DNA of 64,000 bases from an uncultured Kocuria sp. (GTDB lineage: Bacteria; Actinomycetota; Actinomycetes; Actinomycetales; Micrococcaceae). Made by a program: the position numbers and the translations under genes. How positions within the stretch are numbered: the first letter of the stretch is position 1; every line of letters starts with the position of its first letter. The notes under the pieces are model-generated. The model searched no databases, had not been told where the DNA came from, and saw only the letters and a list, made by a program, of their open reading frames with translations. The stretch is from positions 62,001-126,000 of the forward strand of contig NZ_CANMRA010000009.1 of the NCBI RefSeq assembly GCF_947500125.1. The letters are read 5' to 3'. Shown here piece after piece: positions 56,713 to 64,000 of this stretch.

Positions 56713-57084
56713 TCAGGGCAGCGGCCCGGCCGCGGCCAGCCCGGCGAGCACAGCGAGCACGGTCAGCGCGCCGGTGCCCGCGGCGTTGAGCACCGCGCGC
56801 AGCGCCCTCCCGTCCCGGGCCAGCCGCACGGTGTCGGCCATCGCGGTGGAGAAGGTCGTGTACCCGCCGCAGAAGCCGATCACGGAGGCCGCGGCGGCCG
56901 GCCCGCCCAGAGTCCCGGCCAGCGCGGCGCCGGACAGGAATCCGGCCAGGAAGGAGCCGCTCACGTTGACGACCACGGTGCCGGCGGGGAAGGACGTGGC
57001 CCACCGCTGCCGCACGGCCCCGTCCACCGCGAACCGGGCCATCGCCCCCAGCCCGCCGAAGAGGCAGATCAGCAGGGCGGTCAC
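56713..57084 (-). CDS. crcB: Fluoride channel subunit CrcB (second)
   Basis: 123-residue Fluc family channel with four spans that exports fluoride passively. It carries the Asn-containing span NVSGSFLAGF and the GFCGGYTTFSTAM motif (Thr/Phe box of helix 3). GTG at 57084 overlaps the stop of the first subunit. The tail codon region shows a 10-bp tandem repeat (GCTCAGGGCA, 56701-56720) across the stop codon. Paired CrcB genes form heterodimers in several actinobacteria. Confidence 0.93.
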   Translation of the reverse strand: MTALLICLFGGLGAMARFAVDGAVRQRWATSFPAGTVVVNVSGSFLAGFLSGAALAGTLGGPAAAASVIGFCGGYTTFSTAMADTVRLARDGRALRAVLNAAGTGALTVLAVLAGLAAAGPLP

Positions 57085-57491
57085 GCGCGCCGCCCCCGGG
57101 CCGCGAGGGCGGTGCCGGCGAGGCAGGCCAGGAACCCGCACCCCAGCGAGATCCCCACGTAGGCCAGGGCCTGCCCCGCGGACCCGCCGGCCAGCAGCCG
57201 CTCCGCCTCGAGGGCGAGCGAGGAGAACGTCGTGAACCCGCCCAGGACCCCGGTGCCCACGCCGAGGCGCAGCAGCATCCCGCGCGGCGTCTCCGCGCCG
57301 CGCCGCAGGAGGGCCTCCAGGAGCATCCCCAGCAGGAACGCCCCGAGCAGGTTCGCCGCCAGGGTGGCCAGCGGCCAGCCGGCCACGGTCGGCAGCAGCA
57401 GGGCGAGGCCGTGGCGGGCGCCGGTGCCCAGCGCCCCACCGGCCCCCACGGCGAGGACCAGCAGCAGGCGCCGGTGCGGCGGTCGGCTCAT
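57081..57491 (-). CDS. crcB: Fluoride channel subunit CrcB (first)
   Basis: 136-residue Fluc protein, four spans. Features are the N-terminal GAGGALGTGARHGLALLLP, the Asn segment LAANLLGAFLLG and TGVLGGFTTFSSLALEAE. ATG at 57491; the ORF extends further, but that N-terminus is not conserved. Coupled to the second subunit through GTGA. I do not see a fluoride riboswitch consensus upstream. Confidence 0.93.
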   Translation of the reverse strand: MSRPPHRRLLLVLAVGAGGALGTGARHGLALLLPTVAGWPLATLAANLLGAFLLGMLLEALLRRGAETPRGMLLRLGVGTGVLGGFTTFSSLALEAERLLAGGSAGQALAYVGISLGCGFLACLAGTALAARGRRA

Positions 57492-57567
57492 GGGGACTCC
57501 TCGGGGGCGGGCTCCCGGGGGAGCGGTCGGCGGCTCGATCCTACCGGCGGGTCCGTAGGATGTCCGG

Positions 57568-58647
57568 GTGCAGACGATACGCGGCGCCCGGATCCTCCTG
57601 GCCCTCAAGACCTCGCTCGCCGTGGCCCTGTCCTGGGTCGTGGCCCAGCGGATGCCCGGGGTGATCGACGACTACCCGTACTACGCCCCGCTGGGCGCGA
57701 TCTCCGCGATGTACCCGACCGTGCTGGGCTCGGTGCGCGCGGGGCTGCAGACGGTGGCCGGCATCGCCCTGGGGATCATGCTGGCCGCAGGAGTCCTGCT
57801 GGTCGGTGACCCCAACCTCGTGACGGTCTCGGTGGCGGTCGGCCTGGGCGTCCTCCTGGCGGGCGTCCGCCAGCTCGGGGCCGGGGCGGAGTACGTCCCG
57901 GTCGGCGCCCTCTTCGTCCTCATCGTCGGGGGCCAGGACGCCGAGGGCTTCTCGGCCGGCTTCCTCGTGCAGATGTCCGTGGGCGTCGCGATCGGCCTGC
58001 TCGTCAACGTGACGGTCATCCCGCCCCTGGACTTCCGCACCGCTCGCCTGCAGCTCGACCGGCTGCAGAACGTCGTCGTCGACTACCTCGAGGACGTCGC
58101 CGGGGAACTCGCGGAGCCCGGGACCACCGGGGGGCGGGACTGGCGCCAGCGCAACCACGCGCTGGTGCGGATCACCGGCGAGGTGCGCGAGGCGGTCGAC
58201 GAGTCGGCGCGCAGCGCCCGCGGCAACCCCCGGATGATGCTCCGCCGCCGGCGCCGCCCCGCGGACTCGACCGACCCCGGATACGACTCCCTGCTGAAGC
58301 TCGAGAACGTGATCTTCCACCTCCGGGGCTTCACGGACGCGGTGCGCGAGCTCTACGACCACCAGCAGCACGACTGGCTCGTGCCCGTGGCCCTGAGCGC
58401 CCGGCTCGCCGAAGCGGTGCAGTCCGCCGCCGACGCGGTGCGCGCGTGGGCCGACAGTGAGGATCCGGAGGAGGCGGCCGAGCGGGTCCGCTCCCTGGTG
58501 GGACGGCTCCACGCCGACCTCACCGACCCCTCGCGGGCGGAGGACCAGCTCGTCATGGCCGCCGCCCAGGACCTCGCCCGGCTCGTGGCGGTCCTGGACC
58601 CGCCGACCGCCCCGACGGCCGGCAGCAGCGCCGTGACCCGGGGCTGA
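57568..58647 (+). CDS. FUSC-family/aromatic acid exporter-like membrane protein
   Basis: 359 residues. Six membrane spans in the first ~155 residues (e.g. LALKTSLAVALSWVVAQRM, YYAPLGAISAMYPTVLGSVRAGLQTVAGIALGI) precede a cytoplasmic helical C-terminus (~155-350). This is the ArAE_1/FUSC-like half-transporter layout, used for export of aromatic acids or similar. GTG at 57568 lies 6 nt after TAGGAT, a leaderless-type start. A bidirectional terminator follows. Confidence 0.8.
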   Translation: MQTIRGARILLALKTSLAVALSWVVAQRMPGVIDDYPYYAPLGAISAMYPTVLGSVRAGLQTVAGIALGIMLAAGVLLVGDPNLVTVSVAVGLGVLLAGVRQLGAGAEYVPVGALFVLIVGGQDAEGFSAGFLVQMSVGVAIGLLVNVTVIPPLDFRTARLQLDRLQNVVVDYLEDVAGELAEPGTTGGRDWRQRNHALVRITGEVREAVDESARSARGNPRMMLRRRRRPADSTDPGYDSLLKLENVIFHLRGFTDAVRELYDHQQHDWLVPVALSARLAEAVQSAADAVRAWADSEDPEEAAERVRSLVGRLHADLTDPSRAEDQLVMAAAQDLARLVAVLDPPTAPTAGSSAVTRG

Positions 58648-58671
58648 CGCCCCCGGTCGACCCGGCCGCGG

Positions 58672-58703
58672 CGCCGTCCGGGACCCCCGGGCCCCGGACG
58701 GCG
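58672..58703. terminator. Bidirectional terminator between FUSC and surface-protein genes
   Basis: Perfect 11-bp stem (58672-58682 and 58693-58703) with a 10-nt loop, between convergent genes. Confidence 0.7.
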
Positions 58704-58709
58704 GGCGGC

Positions 58710-59537
58710 TCAGGCCCGGCTGCGCCGCCGCAGGAGCAGCGCGCCCGCCGCGCTCGCGGCGATCCCCGCGGCGAGCAGACCGGCCAGGAGGCCGGTGCCG
58801 GGGCGCTGCTCCGGCTCCGCGGCGGCCGTCTGGAGATTGAGGCCGGGGTTGACGGCCGCGGGCGCGGTCTCGACGGGCGCCGCCACGACTGGTGCTTCCA
58901 CGACGGGTGCGACGGGGGGCGGTGCGACCTCCACCGGGGCGGCCTCGACCGGCGCGGGCGGTGCGGGGAGCGCCGGGGGCGCGGCCGGCGCCGGGACCAC
59001 CGGGGCGGGGCTCTCGCAGGCCACGACGGCCTGCTCGAGGAGCACGAGGAACTGCTCGACCGTGGCCTCGTCGACGGCCAGCTGCGCCAGGAGCGCCTCG
59101 AACGCCACGGCGGCGTCGGCGAGGGCCTGCTCGGCGACGGCGGGGTCGAGCGTGCCGAGCGCGGCGGCGAGCTCCTGGTCGAGCTCGACGAGGCGGGCCT
59201 CGGCCTGGGCGACGGCCTCCGGGTCGCCGGACTCCCGGGCGGCCATCAGTGCGGCACCGGCCGCCTCCAGCTCCTGCAGGCTCGGCCCGCCGACGTCCCC
59301 CACGAGCGCGGCGTACTGGGCCTCCGCGGCGGCCACGGCCTCGGCCGAGGAGCCGAGCGCCGCGAGCGTGTCGGGCGTGAGGCCCGCCCCGGTCAGCGCG
59401 GTGTCCAGCTGCGCCGTGGCCTGCAGGCAGGCGGGGTCCCCGGGTGCGGCGAGGGCGGCCGGGGTGCCCACGACGAGGCCTCCGGCCAGCATCGCGGCGG
59501 CGGCGCCCGTGGCCGCCCACGTCTTTCCAGCAGTCAT
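58710..59537 (-). CDS. Secreted surface protein with RPGTG sorting-like C-terminus
   Basis: 275 residues. Signal peptide (AAAAMLAGGLVVGTPAALA, cleavage near 31), an Ala/Glu-rich helical segment (~40-165), one pair of cysteines (about 37 and 172), a Pro/Ala/Val-rich linker (~173-225) that probably spans the wall, then RPGTG (245-249), a hydrophobic stretch and RRRSRA. The RPGTG-hydrophobic-Arg order is that of sortase substrates, with Arg in place of the first Leu. It could also be a simple membrane anchor. ATG at 59537. A promoter lies about 200 bp upstream. Confidence 0.68.
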   Translation of the reverse strand: MTAGKTWAATGAAAAMLAGGLVVGTPAALAAPGDPACLQATAQLDTALTGAGLTPDTLAALGSSAEAVAAAEAQYAALVGDVGGPSLQELEAAGAALMAARESGDPEAVAQAEARLVELDQELAAALGTLDPAVAEQALADAAVAFEALLAQLAVDEATVEQFLVLLEQAVVACESPAPVVPAPAAPPALPAPPAPVEAAPVEVAPPPVAPVVEAPVVAAPVETAPAAVNPGLNLQTAAAEPEQRPGTGLLAGLLAAGIAASAAGALLLRRRSRA

Positions 59538-59731
59538 GTCCTGTGTCTCCTGTGCTCGGTCCTCGGCCCGGGACCACCCCGCGGCCGGCAGCGCGCGGCA
59601 GACCTCCCCCCGGCGTCGCCGATCCGCGCGTGCGGGCGGGGCGACAGGAATTGTCGTGCTGCTGGTCGTGCGGCGTGCACCGTGGAGCTCGCGGAGATCC
59701 GGAAGCGCGTCCGACGGACTGCTGTGCCGTC

Positions 59732-59761
59732 AAAATACGCGCCGGTAGCCTGCGTTGGCAA
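59732..59761 (-). promoter_or_regulatory. Promoter for the surface protein gene
   Basis: Minus strand: TTGCCA (59761-59756), 18-nt spacer, TATTTT (59737-59732). It is one of the few AT-rich spots in 59538-59948, with a 5' leader of roughly 190 nt. Confidence 0.5.
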
Positions 59762-59769
59762 TAGTGAAC

Positions 59770-59843
59770 ACGAGGCCCGGGCGAACCGGGGCCGGGTCTG
59801 CGCCCGGGGCGCTCCGGGGGGCGGTAGGACGCCCGGGCCTCGT
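59770..59843. repeat. Long-range inverted repeat in the 59.5-59.9 kb intergenic region
   Basis: ACGAGGCCCGGGCG (59770-59783) is perfectly complementary to 59830-59843. Together with the hairpin at 59871 it makes this 411-bp gap (59538-59948), which has no supported gene, unusually structured. Confidence 0.45.
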
Positions 59844-59870
59844 CCCGCGCGCGCAGGACGGGCCCGGGCA

Positions 59871-59912
59871 CGCCGCGTCCCCCGGGTGCGGTGGCACCCG
59901 GGGGACGCGGCG
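59871..59912 (-). terminator. Strong terminator downstream of the persulfide dioxygenase gene
   Basis: Perfect 19-bp stem (59871-59889 and 59894-59912) with a 4-nt loop, 36 bp beyond the stop codon of the gene transcribed leftward. Confidence 0.8.
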
Positions 59913-59948
59913 TCGCGGGGAGGCTCTCCGCCGCAGCGGAGCGCGGTA

Positions 59949-61358
59949 TCAGCCGGCGGGAGTGGCCTGCAGGCTCCCCTGCCGGGCGGCCCAGGCGGCG
60001 TAGGAGCCCTCGAGCTCCACGACGTCGTAGCCGGCGTGGCGCAGGGTGGAGGCCACGACCGAGCTGCGCAGACCGCTCTGGCAGTAGGTCACGACCGTGC
60101 CCTGGGTCGGGAGCCGGTCCAGGTTCCACAGGACCCGGCCGCCGTGCAGCTGGGTGGAGCCGGGGACGGAGCCGGCGGCGTGCTCGCTGACGGCGCGCAC
60201 GTCCAGCAGTACGGCCTTGTCGAAGGCCTCGACCTCCTCGGGGGAGACCAGCTGCGGAGTGGACTGCGGCAGGCCCTCGATCCCGGTGACGTAGCCGGCC
60301 ACGGCGTCGATGCCCACGCGCACCAGGTGGTCCCAGAACTCCTGGGCCGCCTCCTGGTCGGAGGCCAGCAGCACCAGCGGGCGGGAGTCGGCCTCCGGGT
60401 TCACGGCCCAGGCGCCGAAGGTCGCGATGGACTTGCCGGCCGGGATGTTCAGCGCCCCGGTCACGGTCCCGGTGTGCACCTCGTCCGCGGAGCGGGTGTC
60501 CACGAAGGTCACCTCGTCGGCGGCCAGCTGCTGCGCGACCTGCTGCACGTCGAGCTCGGGCAGGGGTGCCCGCTCGCCCATGACGGCCGGGCCCCGGCGG
60601 TTCTGGTTCTTCATCCGCCCGAAGTAGAACGGGGCGTCGGGCTGGCCCTCGAGCAGCTCGGCGACGAAGCCGGCCTCGTCATCGGCCGCCAGGTAGGGGC
60701 CCCACCAGGCGTAGAGGCGCTCGTAGCCCACCGTGGTGGAGGGGATCGCGCCCAGCGCCTTGCCGCAGGCCGAGCCGGCCCCGTGGCCGGGGAAGACCTG
60801 GACGTGGTCGGGCAGGGTCAGGAACTTCTCCTTGAGGCTGGCGAACATCTGCTTCGCGCCGAGGAAGCGGGTGTCCACCCCGCCGGCGGCCTCGTCCAGC
60901 AGGTCGGGGCGGCCCAGGTCGCCGGAGAACACGAAGTCGCCGGTGAGCATGTACCCGGGGGCGTCGGCGAAGGCGCCGTCGGTGACCAGGAAGGACAGGT
61001 GCTCGGGGGTGTGGCCCGGGGTGTGCACGGCCTTCACCACGATGTTGCCGATGCGGATCTCGTCGCCGTCGTGCAGGCGGGCGGCCTCGAACTCGTACTG
61101 CCAGTCCTCCCCGCCCTCGCCGGAGACGTGGATGTCCGCGCCGGTGGCCGCGGCCAGCTCGCGGGTGCCGGAGAGGTAGTCGGCGTGGATGTGGGTCTCG
61201 GTGACCGCGGTGATCTCCATGCCGTTCTTCGCGGCCATGTCCCGGTAGACGTCGATGTCGCGGCGGGCGTCGACCACCAGCGCCTGGCCGGTGCGCTGGC
61301 ACCCGATGAAGTAGCTGGCCTGGGCGAGGTCCTCGTCGTAGATGCGCTCGATCAGCAT
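59949..61358 (-). CDS. cstB: CstB-like persulfide dioxygenase-sulfurtransferase
   Basis: 469 residues combining a metallo-beta-lactamase-fold non-heme-iron persulfide dioxygenase (~1-250) with two rhodanese domains. Metal ligands: H56, H58 and D60 in THIHADY, H116 in HTPGHTPEH, D141 in TGDFVF and H192 in GHGAGSACG. Y61 replaces the second-site His, as in CstB. C198 sits where CstB has its reactive MBL-domain Cys. The first rhodanese lacks a Cys; the second has C426 in YCQSGLRS. It should oxidise low-molecular-weight persulfides to thiosulfate and sulfite. ATG at 61358 after AAGGAGAG. Two CstR-type boxes lie upstream, so it is probably induced by persulfide stress. Confidence 0.88.
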   Translation of the reverse strand: MLIERIYDEDLAQASYFIGCQRTGQALVVDARRDIDVYRDMAAKNGMEITAVTETHIHADYLSGTRELAAATGADIHVSGEGGEDWQYEFEAARLHDGDEIRIGNIVVKAVHTPGHTPEHLSFLVTDGAFADAPGYMLTGDFVFSGDLGRPDLLDEAAGGVDTRFLGAKQMFASLKEKFLTLPDHVQVFPGHGAGSACGKALGAIPSTTVGYERLYAWWGPYLAADDEAGFVAELLEGQPDAPFYFGRMKNQNRRGPAVMGERAPLPELDVQQVAQQLAADEVTFVDTRSADEVHTGTVTGALNIPAGKSIATFGAWAVNPEADSRPLVLLASDQEAAQEFWDHLVRVGIDAVAGYVTGIEGLPQSTPQLVSPEEVEAFDKAVLLDVRAVSEHAAGSVPGSTQLHGGRVLWNLDRLPTQGTVVTYCQSGLRSSVVASTLRHAGYDVVELEGSYAAWAARQGSLQATPAG

Positions 61359-61434
61359 GAATCTCTCCTTCGTTCGGTGGCTGTTGACACGTTCCCCGGG
61401 TGGGGTTCCCCGCGTCGTCCTGAGCACAACGATA

Positions 61435-61473
61435 ATACCCCTGGGGGTATCGCGCAAGTACCCCCCAGGGTAT
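61435..61473. promoter_or_regulatory. Two CsoR/CstR-type operators
   Basis: ATACCCCTGGGGGTAT (61435-61450) and GTACCCCCCAGGGTAT (61458-61473) each fit the ATACC-C/G run-GGTAT operator of persulfide sensor CstR and copper sensor CsoR. They are spaced 23 bp centre to centre, about two helical turns, and the second ends one base before the sqdX stop. Because cstB is the next gene, CstR is the better guess. No cstR is in the window. Confidence 0.75.
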
Positions 61474-62625
61474 CTACGCAGCGGGGTGCCGGGGCGGCTT
61501 CCTGCGGCTCCGGTGCCGGTCGACCGCCTCGTGGTAGGACGCCACGAGGAACTCGGTCGCGGCCCGCCAACCGAGGCCCTCGGCCTCGGCCCGGCCGGCC
61601 GCGCCCATCCGCGCGCGCAGACCCGCGTCGTCGAGCAGCCGGACCAGACCGTGGGTGAGCGCGTCCGCGTCGCCGGGCGGCACGAGCAGCCCGGTCCGCC
61701 CGTCGTGCACCGCGAACGGGATCCCACCGGCCCGGGCGCCGACCACCGGGACCCCGCTCGCCAGGGACTCCAGGGCCACCAGCCCCAGGGTCTCGGTGCT
61801 GGACGGGAACGCGAACACGTCCGCCGAGGCGTACGCGGCCGCCAGCTCCTCCCCGGCGAGCCGGCCCGGGAAGACCGTGGGGGTGCCCGCGAAGCGCCGT
61901 TCCAGCTCCGCCCGGTGCGGGCCGTCGCCCACCACGGCGAGCCGGGTGCCCGGCAGCCGCCGGAGCGGCTCCAGGAGGGCCTCCACGCTCTTCTCCTTCG
62001 ACAGCCGTCCCACGGACAGCACCAGATGCTCCCCGGGGTGCCCGTCCGTGAGCCGGCGTCGCATCGCGGGAGACGCCTTCGCGGGGTGGAACAGCTCCGT
62101 GTCGACGCCCTTGGGCCACAGCGCCACGTCACGCACGCCCAGGGCCGCGGCCCGTTCCACCATGGGACCCGACGTGCACAGGGTGACCTCGGCGAGGTTG
62201 TGGGTCGTGCGGATCCACCGCTCCACGGGTCGGCGCAGGGCTCCCAGCCCGAACACGCCCAGGTACTGCGGGACGTCGGTGTGGAAGGACGCGAGCAGCG
62301 GCAGGCCCCGCGCCCGCGCCGAGAGAGCACCCCACGCACCGAACCAGACCGGGTTCACGGCGTGCACGACGTCGGGGCGGAACGCCGACACGGCGCGCTC
62401 GACCCGCGGGGACGGCAGGCCTCCCCGGACGTCCCGGTACCAGGGGAACGCCACGGAGGGGGCCCTGACCACCCGGTGCGGACCCCAGTGCTCGGGCGGG
62501 TGTCCCGGCGTGAGCACGAGCACCTCGTGGCCCAGGTCCCCGAGCTCGTCGAGGGTGCGGGTCAGGCGCGTCACCACACCGTCGACGTTCGGGACGAAGA
62601 CGTCCGTGTACAGCGCGATCCGCAT
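61474..62625 (-). CDS. sqdX: Glycosyltransferase, SqdX-like (sulfoquinovosyl diacylglycerol synthase)
   Basis: 383-residue GT4 enzyme. The N-terminus MRIALYTDVFVPNVDGVVTR is close to SqdX; ASFHTDVPQYLG lies mid-domain, and the C-terminal nucleotide-sugar motif is FPSSTETLGLVALES (E-x7-E) near 285-300. In cyanobacteria and plants this enzyme moves sulfoquinovose from UDP-sulfoquinovose to diacylglycerol. Adjacency to sqdB (8 bp) supports the same role here. If sqdB made another sugar, it could instead be a phosphatidylinositol-mannosyltransferase-like enzyme. ATG at 62625. Confidence 0.75.
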   Translation of the reverse strand: MRIALYTDVFVPNVDGVVTRLTRTLDELGDLGHEVLVLTPGHPPEHWGPHRVVRAPSVAFPWYRDVRGGLPSPRVERAVSAFRPDVVHAVNPVWFGAWGALSARARGLPLLASFHTDVPQYLGVFGLGALRRPVERWIRTTHNLAEVTLCTSGPMVERAAALGVRDVALWPKGVDTELFHPAKASPAMRRRLTDGHPGEHLVLSVGRLSKEKSVEALLEPLRRLPGTRLAVVGDGPHRAELERRFAGTPTVFPGRLAGEELAAAYASADVFAFPSSTETLGLVALESLASGVPVVGARAGGIPFAVHDGRTGLLVPPGDADALTHGLVRLLDDAGLRARMGAAGRAEAEGLGWRAATEFLVASYHEAVDRHRSRRKPPRHPAA

Positions 62626-62633
62626 CCGCCGGC

Positions 62634-63854
62634 TCAGGCGCCGACGCCCACGGCCGCGGGGCGGACCGGCCGCGACGGGACCCCCGGGCGCCGGCGGGCG
62701 TTCCACACGGACGTCGCCGGGATGCGGGAGAGGTCCACGCGGTGGGCCCAGCGCACGGCGGCCTCCTCGACCTCCAGCAGCAGGCCCTCCGAGAGGGTGG
62801 TGGGCCGCAGCCCGAGGTCCAGGAACGCGTCGTTGTCGACGTGCAGGTCGTTCTCCGCGGACTCCTGGCGGGGGTTGGGGACCATCTCCACCACCGCGCC
62901 GGTGAGCCCGGCCACGAGATGGGCGAGGTCGCGCACCCGGTGGGTCTCCGTCATCTGGTTGAAGATCTTCACGCGGTCGCCGGCCGCCGGGGGGTGGGTG
63001 AGAGCGAGCTCCACGCACCGGACCATGTCCTGGATGTGGATGAACGCGCGGGTCTGCCCGCCGGTGCCGTGCACGGTCAGCGGGTGGCCGACCGCCGCCT
63101 GGACGAGGAAGCGGTTGAGGACCGTGCCGTAGTCGCCGTCGTAGTCGAAGCGGTTGACGAGCCGCTCGTCGAGCGCGGTCTCCGCGGTGCTGGTGCCCCA
63201 GATGATGCCCTGGTGCAGATCGGTGATCCGCAGCCCGTCGTTCTTGGCGTAGAAGGCGAACATGGCCTGATCCAGGACCTTGGTCATGTGGTAGAGCGAG
63301 CCGGGCTGGGAGGGGTAGAGGATCTGCTGGGGGACGCTGCCGTCGGGGCCGGGGACCTCCACGTCCAGATACCCCTCCGGGATCCGCATCCCGGCGGTGC
63401 CGTACCCGTAGACGCCCATGGTGCCCAGGTGCACGAGGTGGACGTCGAGGCCGGACTCCACGATCGCGCACAGCACGTTGTGGGTGGCGTTGACGTTGTT
63501 GTCCACGGTGTAGCGCTTGGTGCGCGGGCTCTTCATGGAGAACGGCGCCGCCCGCTGCTCCGCGAAGTGCACCACGGCGTCCGGGCGCTCGATGACGAGG
63601 AGGTCGAGGAACGCCTCGTAGTCCTCGGCGAGGTCGATCCCGGCCGCGCCGATCCGCCGGCCCGTGCACTCCGCCCACGCCGCCCGGCGCTCGTCGAGGC
63701 CGCGGATGGGGGTCAGCGACTCCGTGCCGAGCTGAGAGTCGATGGCGCGGCGGGAGAGGTTGTCGACCACGACCACGTCGTGGCCGCGCGCGGACAGGTG
63801 CAGGGCGGCGGGCCAGCCGCAGAAGCCGTCACCACCGAGGATCGCGATCTTCAC
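62634..63854 (-). CDS. sqdB: UDP-sulfoquinovose synthase (SqdB)
   Basis: 406-residue NAD-dependent SDR enzyme that makes UDP-sulfoquinovose from UDP-glucose and sulfite. Features match SqdB closely: GGDGFCGWPAALHLSARGHDV (residues 8-28), TESLTPIRGLDERRAAW, VVHFAEQRAAPFSMKSPRTKRYT, catalytic T145 in LGTMGVYGYG, Y188-x3-K192 in SLYHMTK, and DLHQGIIWG. Length is normal (~400). ATG at 63854. A PHO-type direct repeat lies 68 bp upstream. First gene of sqdB-sqdX. Confidence 0.86.
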   Translation of the reverse strand: MKIAILGGDGFCGWPAALHLSARGHDVVVVDNLSRRAIDSQLGTESLTPIRGLDERRAAWAECTGRRIGAAGIDLAEDYEAFLDLLVIERPDAVVHFAEQRAAPFSMKSPRTKRYTVDNNVNATHNVLCAIVESGLDVHLVHLGTMGVYGYGTAGMRIPEGYLDVEVPGPDGSVPQQILYPSQPGSLYHMTKVLDQAMFAFYAKNDGLRITDLHQGIIWGTSTAETALDERLVNRFDYDGDYGTVLNRFLVQAAVGHPLTVHGTGGQTRAFIHIQDMVRCVELALTHPPAAGDRVKIFNQMTETHRVRDLAHLVAGLTGAVVEMVPNPRQESAENDLHVDNDAFLDLGLRPTTLSEGLLLEVEEAAVRWAHRVDLSRIPATSVWNARRRPGVPSRPVRPAAVGVGA

Positions 63855-64000
63855 TGGTTCTCCGTTCCCGGCCCGGCCGGTGCCGGACCCGTCGGGTGGG
63901 TGTCGGCCTCAGCGTGGAGGACGCGGGTGAACCGGGAGTGAACGGTCCCGGACCAGCTGCTGGTGCCCGAACGAACCGGGGCGGACCTCCCAGCCCGGGC
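63855..64000. other. Upstream region of sqdB at the right edge
   Basis: 146 bp with the PHO-type repeat; otherwise GC-rich, no gene start visible. The next gene lies beyond the window. Confidence 0.4.
63922..63943 (-). promoter_or_regulatory. PHO-box-like direct repeat (PhoP target) upstream of sqdB
   Basis: On the minus strand the sequence reads GTTCACTCCCG then GTTCACCCGCG: two 11-nt units each with the GTTCAC(C/T) core. This is the direct-repeat format bound by actinobacterial PhoP. It starts 68 nt before the sqdB ATG. The other GTTCACC words I found in the window are single copies. Confidence 0.65.

Noticed and set aside
57492-57567. Fluoride riboswitch before crcB
   Set aside because: I could not find the conserved crcB-motif core in the short region upstream, and 76 bp leaves little room.

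Overview
The window is chromosomal DNA from a very GC-rich actinobacterium. The support is strong third-position G/C bias in every real gene, frequent GTG starts, GTGA/ATGA start-stop overlaps, many promoters placed 6-7 nt before a start codon (leaderless style), an IdeR-type iron box and a PHO-type direct repeat. Gene content resembles soil Micrococcales, possibly Kocuria or a relative; that genus is an inference. I see no rRNA, tRNA, IS element, prophage or CRISPR array.

Left part (1-13.6 kb), small carbon and nitrogen sources: a 5-oxoproline operon (pxpA, fused pxpBC, and a biotin carboxylase running off the left edge) behind a FadR/GntR-type palindrome; a lone PTS EIIA; the xylose cluster galM-xylB-xylA with divergent ROK regulator xylR; a HAD phosphatase overlapping a fused fructose-type PTS EIIBCA; and an MFS exporter.

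13.9-24.5 kb, tetrahydrofolate-dependent aryl O-demethylation: metF-purU-ligM, with pabBC (folate precursor) convergent and sharing a CTAG stop. Next are a quinol-monooxygenase-like ABM protein, an IclR regulator, and a two-subunit GMC oxidoreductase. Two related GTTATCG palindromes flank this block.

24.7-42.1 kb: a DHA2 exporter, a secreted tripeptidyl aminopeptidase-like hydrolase, an EamA transporter, a PQQ sugar dehydrogenase-like lipoprotein, a five-gene iron-siderophore operon (fecBCDE-like plus siderophore-interacting reductase) under an iron box, a thioredoxin-reductase-like flavoprotein, topoisomerase IB, and a tandem CNNM/CorC pair.

42.1-59.5 kb, mostly envelope and accessory genes: a lipoprotein, a secreted seven-repeat FG-GAP propeller, a serine hydrolase fused to a membrane domain, DUF proteins, a flavodoxin, a zinc alcohol dehydrogenase, a VOC protein, a GH3 glycosidase with TetR and a palindromic operator, a dual crcB fluoride channel, an FUSC exporter and a surface protein with an RPGTG sorting-like tail.

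Right end (59.9-64 kb): a CstB-like persulfide dioxygenase-rhodanese preceded by two CstR/CsoR-type boxes, directly abutting sqdB-sqdX, an apparent sulfoquinovose lipid pathway with a PHO-box direct repeat upstream. This sulfolipid module with a phosphate-starvation signature is the most interesting item in the window.
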